From the NCBI GenBank assembly GCA_050944855.1, contig JBMNRU010000006.1:62001-126000 (forward strand): a stretch of 64,000 bases of DNA, given 5' to 3'. Origin of the DNA: Lactonifactor sp050944855 (GTDB taxonomy: Bacteria > Bacillota > Clostridia > Lachnospirales > Lachnospiraceae). The translations under genes were made by a program, and so were the position numbers. Position 1 is the stretch's first letter; each line of letters begins with the position of its first letter. The notes below the pieces were generated by a model. That model was given only the letters and a program-made list of their open reading frames with translations. It was not told the DNA's origin and ran no database searches. This document shows, piece by piece, positions 60,600 to 64,000 of the stretch.

Positions 60600-61225
60600 A
60601 AAAATGGTTCTGTCGGGGATTTTTCATAGGAATATCAATGGCAGCTGTATCTCTGTTATCCGGCTGCGCTGCTATTGAGCCGGAAGAACGGGCCTTTCCT
60701 CTTATTATTGGGGTAGATTATCAGGAAGAACAGTTCCGGGTCATGTATGGCATGCCCAATATGGCTCTGGTCACAGGACAGGAGAAAGCAGATGTGAATG
60801 GGGCAGAGGAAGAACAGATAATCATGTATACGGGAAGTACGCCAGAGGAAGCAAGAAACCGGTTTGATCTGAGTCAGGAAAAATATCTGGATCTGGGTCA
60901 TGTGGAAGTATTGGTGCTGGGGAACGGAATCATAAATGAGCAGGAAAAAATGGAAGAATTGTTAGCCTATTTGGAAGCCATCCCTTCGGTTGCCGGAAAT
61001 TTGTATGTATTTAGCACGGATCAGCTTTATGAGCTTATGGCGCTAAATGGAAGAGATATAGATTCCCTCGGCGAATATCTGACGGGAATCATTGAAAATA
61101 AGCCGGGTTCTGTAGAGAAAGAGATACCGCAGCTGTACGATCTTTATAATGCCTGGCACAATCAGGAAAAGTATCCAAAGCTTATAAACATAGGGGTAGA
61201 AGGCAGAGTTGTATTTTTGGAATAG
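60596..61225 (+). CDS. gerAC: Short Ger(x)C lipoprotein lacking the C-terminal domain
   Basis: A 209-residue lipoprotein subunit of the germination receptor. The lipobox reads LLSGCA, and the N-terminal domain shows ERAFPLIIGVDYQEEQFRV, DLGHVEVLVLGNGII and VFSTDQLYELM, as in GerAC. Ordinary GerAC proteins have about 350-400 residues with a second, C-terminal domain (PF05504); here the protein stops after the first, and no trace of the rest is seen in the 44 bases before spoIIR. It is therefore either a genuine short form or a trimmed copy. AAGGAG supports the ATG at 60596. Confidence 0.88.
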   Translation: MKKWFCRGFFIGISMAAVSLLSGCAAIEPEERAFPLIIGVDYQEEQFRVMYGMPNMALVTGQEKADVNGAEEEQIIMYTGSTPEEARNRFDLSQEKYLDLGHVEVLVLGNGIINEQEKMEELLAYLEAIPSVAGNLYVFSTDQLYELMALNGRDIDSLGEYLTGIIENKPGSVEKEIPQLYDLYNAWHNQEKYPKLINIGVEGRVVFLE

Positions 61226-61269
61226 AATGGAAGATCCAGGGCCATACTTCTGATAAGGAGGTTGTATCT

Positions 61270-61917
61270 ATGAAAAAAAGAAAATATTCTTATAAAATAT
61301 ATGCCCTGGCAGCTGCCCTTTCCATCGGCCTGACAGGAGCGATCACAGCAGGAGCCGCAAGACAGGGAGAGATACAGGCAGAGCAGGTATCCGCACAGGC
61401 GATCCAGCAGGGCATCGCCAGGGAAGTGCTTCGTTTCCATGTGCTGGCGAACAGTGACAGCGAGCAAGACCAGCAGTTAAAATTGCAGGTGAAGACGGCG
61501 GTGGTTTCTTATCTGGAAGAAATCCTGGGAGAAGATGCGACTCTTGCGGACACGCGTGCGTGTGCAGCTGCCCATCTGGAAGAGATCGGTCATGTGGCGG
61601 AAGCCGTTATGCAGGAAGCAGGCCAGACCTATCCGGTAAAAGTTTGTCTGACCCAATCTTATTTTCCTGAAAAAACCTATGGGGACTGTACTTTGCCTGC
61701 CGGAGAATATGAAGCGCTGCAGGTGAAAATCGGAGAAGCACAGGGCAAGAACTGGTGGTGTGTGCTTTATCCCAGTCTGTGCTTTCTGGATGAAACCTGT
61801 GCTGTGGTAACCCAGGAGAAAATGGAGGATCTGCGTCATGTACTTACCGTAGAAGAATACGAAACCATTACCAAAGATGCAAAAGTAAAAATACGTTTTA
61901 AATGGCTGAAGAGATAA
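61270..61917 (+). CDS. spoIIR: Stage II sporulation protein R
   Basis: A 215-residue secreted protein made in the forespore that triggers processing of pro-sigma-E in the mother cell through SpoIIGA. A signal-like N-terminal helix is followed by LRFHVLANSDSEQDQQLKLQ, the most conserved part of SpoIIR, and by SYFPEKTYGDCTLPAGEYEA and WWCVLYPSLCF. AAGGAGG lies 7 bases before the ATG. It follows gerAC closely and may be read from the same transcript or from a forespore promoter that I cannot identify. Confidence 0.94.
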   Translation: MKKRKYSYKIYALAAALSIGLTGAITAGAARQGEIQAEQVSAQAIQQGIAREVLRFHVLANSDSEQDQQLKLQVKTAVVSYLEEILGEDATLADTRACAAAHLEEIGHVAEAVMQEAGQTYPVKVCLTQSYFPEKTYGDCTLPAGEYEALQVKIGEAQGKNWWCVLYPSLCFLDETCAVVTQEKMEDLRHVLTVEEYETITKDAKVKIRFKWLKR

Positions 61918-61925
61918 GATTTGTC

Positions 61926-61954
61926 TTGAATTTCCCCGAAGGGCAGAGTACAAT
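61926..61954 (+). promoter_or_regulatory. Promoter for the DUF1934 gene
   Basis: TTGAAT at 61926-61931 and TACAAT at 61949-61954, spacer 17, in the 113-base gap after spoIIR. Confidence 0.65.
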
Positions 61955-62030
61955 ATTCCAGGAATAAGTGATACAGCCCTCGGCAGACTGCAGAGGTGTC
62001 ACGCTTGTATTCATGAAAAGGAGAATTACC

Positions 62031-62489
62031 ATGACAAAACAGGTATTGATCAGTATTCGGGGCATGCAGCTTCTTCCTGATTCCATCGAAATGGAAGAAC
62101 CGGTGGAAATTGTCACAGCCGGAGAGTATTATTTTCAGAATGGCCGTCATTTTATCAAATATGAAGAAATGATAGAAGGATTTGATGAGACCACACAGAA
62201 TATGATAAAGGTGAAACCCGATGGGGTTGAAGTGAGAAAAAAAGGTGTTGCCAATGTACATATGGTATTTGAAGAGAATAAAAAGAATCTGACCTATTAT
62301 CAGACACCATATGGTGTTTTGCAGATGGGAATATCGGCTACAAAGGTGGATGTTTCTGAGTCAGAAGAAAATCTTGACATTTCCGTAGATTACGCATTGG
62401 AAGTAAATGACGAACATGTGGCGGACTGCAACATTATGATCAATGTAAAACCGCAGGGAGCAAAGGATTTTACTTTAATGACACATTAG
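62031..62489 (+). CDS. DUF1934 beta-barrel protein (YwiB-like)
   Basis: A 152-residue protein, MTKQVLISIRGMQL then YYFQNGRHFIKYEEM and YYQTPYGVLQMGISATKV, which fits the DUF1934/YwiB family of small lipocalin-like beta-barrels. The function is not established. AAAAGGAG lies 8 bases before the ATG at 62031, while an upstream ATG at 61968 lies in an unconserved leader. It has a promoter of its own and shares a bidirectional terminator with the gene opposite. Confidence 0.87.
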   Translation: MTKQVLISIRGMQLLPDSIEMEEPVEIVTAGEYYFQNGRHFIKYEEMIEGFDETTQNMIKVKPDGVEVRKKGVANVHMVFEENKKNLTYYQTPYGVLQMGISATKVDVSESEENLDISVDYALEVNDEHVADCNIMINVKPQGAKDFTLMTH

Positions 62490-62490
62490 A

Positions 62491-62527
62491 AAAAGGCCAT
62501 ATCCTCAATTTGAGGAAATGGCCTTTT
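62491..62527. terminator. Bidirectional terminator after the DUF1934 gene
   Basis: AAAAGGCCAT-TCCTCAA pairs with TTGAGGA-ATGGCCTTTT, with T and A runs on opposite sides, so it can serve both convergent genes. Confidence 0.85.
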
Positions 62528-62538
62528 ACAGATTCTGC

Positions 62539-63000
62539 TTATTTTCCGTCAATGGTCTTCATAGTCCAGCGACGCAGTCTCTGTCCCAGAGAAGGTTTGC
62601 CGGTGGGGGTATCCAGAGCCCCTCTTAAGCCTTTTACACGTATAATATACATTCCGCTTACTTCCGCTTTTACTTCCTTTTTCAATGGAATCAAATCGAA
62701 AATCGCTTCATCACAGACCAGTGTAAAAATCTTAGGTCCGATCTTAGCCTTTACAACCGGAAGTTTGGAACGGCGTAAATACCAAGGTGTGTTGTCAATA
62801 ACCATTTGCGGCAGTCCGGATTTGTTCATCGGCATCCGCTTCTTATCAATAATCAGCATTGTGGTTGTCTGCTTAGCTGCTTCCATTTCCGCTTTCTGCT
62901 GATCCCGCTTTTTCTGTGCCCGTGTTCCCACAAAATATAACACCGCGATAGTGGCGATGATGACCACAGCAATAATGATTAAGCTTACCCAAAAGTTCAT
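62539..63000 (-). CDS. Membrane-anchored protein of unknown function
   Basis: A 153-residue protein with one N-terminal transmembrane helix (FWVSLIIIAVVIIATIAVLYF), a short charged linker, and a soluble basic part (KKRMPMNKSGLPQMVIDNTP, LRRSKLPVVKAKIGPKIFTLV). I do not recognise the family. The sequence looks conserved and has a normal RBS and promoter, so it is a real gene rather than a chance frame. It is convergent with the DUF1934 gene and divergent from the polysaccharide deacetylase-like gene. Confidence 0.8.
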   Translation of the reverse strand: MNFWVSLIIIAVVIIATIAVLYFVGTRAQKKRDQQKAEMEAAKQTTTMLIIDKKRMPMNKSGLPQMVIDNTPWYLRRSKLPVVKAKIGPKIFTLVCDEAIFDLIPLKKEVKAEVSGMYIIRVKGLRGALDTPTGKPSLGQRLRRWTMKTIDGK

Positions 63001-63086
63001 AAGTTACCTCCTAAATTCCTTTCTTTGGCATTCCTATAGAGAAATGCCCTCCCTGATAGCAGGAATTTGTTTTATACATAACAAAT

Positions 63087-63115
63087 ATTGTAGCATCCTT
63101 TAAAAGAAAAGGCAA
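63087..63115 (-). promoter_or_regulatory. Sigma-A promoter for the membrane-anchored protein
   Basis: On the minus strand TTGCCT (63110-63115), 17 bases, then TACAAT (63087-63092), with TG before the -10. Confidence 0.65.
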
Positions 63116-63198
63116 ATATTTCTTTTTCAAATGCGGCTATAATATACTGTTTTGAGGAATTCTTTTCGTACCTGCAAAACGAGCGGAGGGGAGATGCT

Positions 63199-64000
63199 AT
63201 GAAAAAACGATATTTGCTGATGATGGGGTTGCTTGCGGTGGGAATCTTATGCCTGACACGGCAGATAAAAGAAAGGGCAGAAGGTATCGTGGCGGCAGGA
63301 AATACTCCTATGACAAGAGAAGAGGTTCTGCAGACGGCAGACCGTATGGCAGCTTCTTATGATTATGATAACGCTATCATCCTGCTGCAGAGCCTTCCGG
63401 GATACCAGCAGGACGTGGGGTTAAATCAGAAGGTGCAGGGATACGAGATGGCTCAGTCTGCATGTGTGGCGATCCGTCCCCAAGAGGTTACTCACATTTT
63501 TTATCATTCTCTGGTGGTGGATCCCGGTCAGGGGTTTGCCGGCGATCAGGGAGCGGGATTCAGTCAATGGATGACTACCCTGGAAGAGTTTAACCGTATT
63601 ACGCAGCAAATGTATGACAATGGTTATGTTTTGGTGCGTATGCGGGATCTGGTGGAGCAGACCGTTGATGCGGACGGAACGGTACATTTTACAGAAAAAG
63701 AAATTTTGCTGCCGCCGGGTAAAAAGCCTTTTGTCCTGTCTCTGGATGATCTGTGCTATTATCATAGCTATGAAGGTCATGGGATGGCAGATAAAATCGT
63801 ATTAGATGAAGAAGGAAATCCAAAGTGTGAGTATATACAGGCAGACGGCACGGCAGCTGTAGGAAATTATGACTGCGTACCTCTTCTGGACGCTTTTATA
63901 GAAGCCCATCCGGACGCGTCTTATCGTGGGGCAAAAGGAATGATCGCCCTCACCGGCTATAATGGAATCTTGGGATACCGCACCGACAGCAGTTATCGGG
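63199..64000 (+). CDS. Polysaccharide-deacetylase-like protein (3' end outside window)
   Basis: The first 267 codons of a gene that runs past the window end. The ATG at 63199 has GGAGGGGAG upstream. The N-terminal hydrophobic stretch (YLLMMGLLAVGILCL) is a signal or anchor. The region FYHSLVVDPGQGF, then FVLSLDDLCYYHSYEGHGM, fits secreted polysaccharide deacetylases of the Lachnospiraceae type, with the Asp-Asp pair in SLDD expected at the metal site. The substrate, possibly peptidoglycan or other cell-surface glycan, is not known. The missing part prevents a firm family call. Confidence 0.75.
   Translation, partial: MKKRYLLMMGLLAVGILCLTRQIKERAEGIVAAGNTPMTREEVLQTADRMAASYDYDNAIILLQSLPGYQQDVGLNQKVQGYEMAQSACVAIRPQEVTHIFYHSLVVDPGQGFAGDQGAGFSQWMTTLEEFNRITQQMYDNGYVLVRMRDLVEQTVDADGTVHFTEKEILLPPGKKPFVLSLDDLCYYHSYEGHGMADKIVLDEEGNPKCEYIQADGTAAVGNYDCVPLLDAFIEAHPDASYRGAKGMIALTGYNGILGYRTDSSYR

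Noticed and set aside
61180..61240. Sigma-F promoter for spoIIR inside the 3' end of gerAC
   Set aside because: Fragments such as GTAGA and GGAATAGAAT are present, but the spacing is wrong for sigma-F.

Overview
The window is about 64 kb of a chromosome from an anaerobic, endospore-forming Firmicute, most likely a Lachnospiraceae member of the Blautia/Ruminococcus/Clostridium type. The basis is: Gram-positive ribosomal and RNA polymerase operons with near-consensus sigma-A promoters and strong AGGAGG ribosome binding sites; spore genes (sipL-like, gerA operon, spoIIR); an electron-bifurcating [FeFe] hydrogenase with maturases; and indolepyruvate ferredoxin oxidoreductase. Genus is inference. 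There is no prophage, insertion sequence, CRISPR array, rRNA or tRNA that I can see.

Layout. 1-14.2 kb: information-processing block: end of rplA, L10 leader with rplJ-rplL, rpoB-rpoC, then the str operon (structured leader, rpsL, rpsG, fusA) and tuf with its own promoter. 14.3-16.1 kb, minus strand: an ECF sigma factor overlapping a DUF4179 membrane protein, with a candidate autoregulatory ECF promoter, then a decayed FRG-domain gene. 16.2-30.5 kb: a membrane diguanylate cyclase, the iorA-iorB-paaK unit for aryl-pyruvate oxidation and CoA activation, and a run of transporter and housekeeping genes (EamA, GNAT, MATE, SDR, DUF554, ogt, FmdE-like, ArsC/Spx-like, DUF1294, PfkB kinase, aroC). 30.5-33.5 kb: an OmpR-type two-component system.

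33.6-43.9 kb is the most distinctive region, a hydrogen-metabolism island. A HydS-like putative sensory [FeFe] hydrogenase with a PAS-like region is paired with a PP2C/SpoIIE phosphatase carrying an unassigned C-terminal domain. A promoter with a perfect inverted repeat over its -10 box follows, then hydC-hydB-hydA (NAD/ferredoxin bifurcating hydrogenase), a folded intergenic element, hydE on the opposite strand, a DUF2284 protein and hydF. hydG is not in the window. The inferred logic is that HydS senses hydrogen or redox state and signals through the phosphatase to control hydrogenase or related metabolism.

43.9-64 kb: an rRNA-methyltransferase-like protein, a PEGLP-type Ca2+ P-ATPase, an unusual aspartate aminotransferase, cell-wall genes (L,D-transpeptidase, ddl, murF), plsC, a small lipoprotein, a SipL-like spore protein, ispE overlapping a GntR regulator, a second folded intergenic element, gerAA-gerAB-gerAC (gerAC lacks its C-terminal domain), spoIIR, a DUF1934 protein, an unknown membrane-anchored protein, and the start of a polysaccharide-deacetylase-like gene cut by the window end. 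Functional names rest on motifs and family knowledge; no database search was run.
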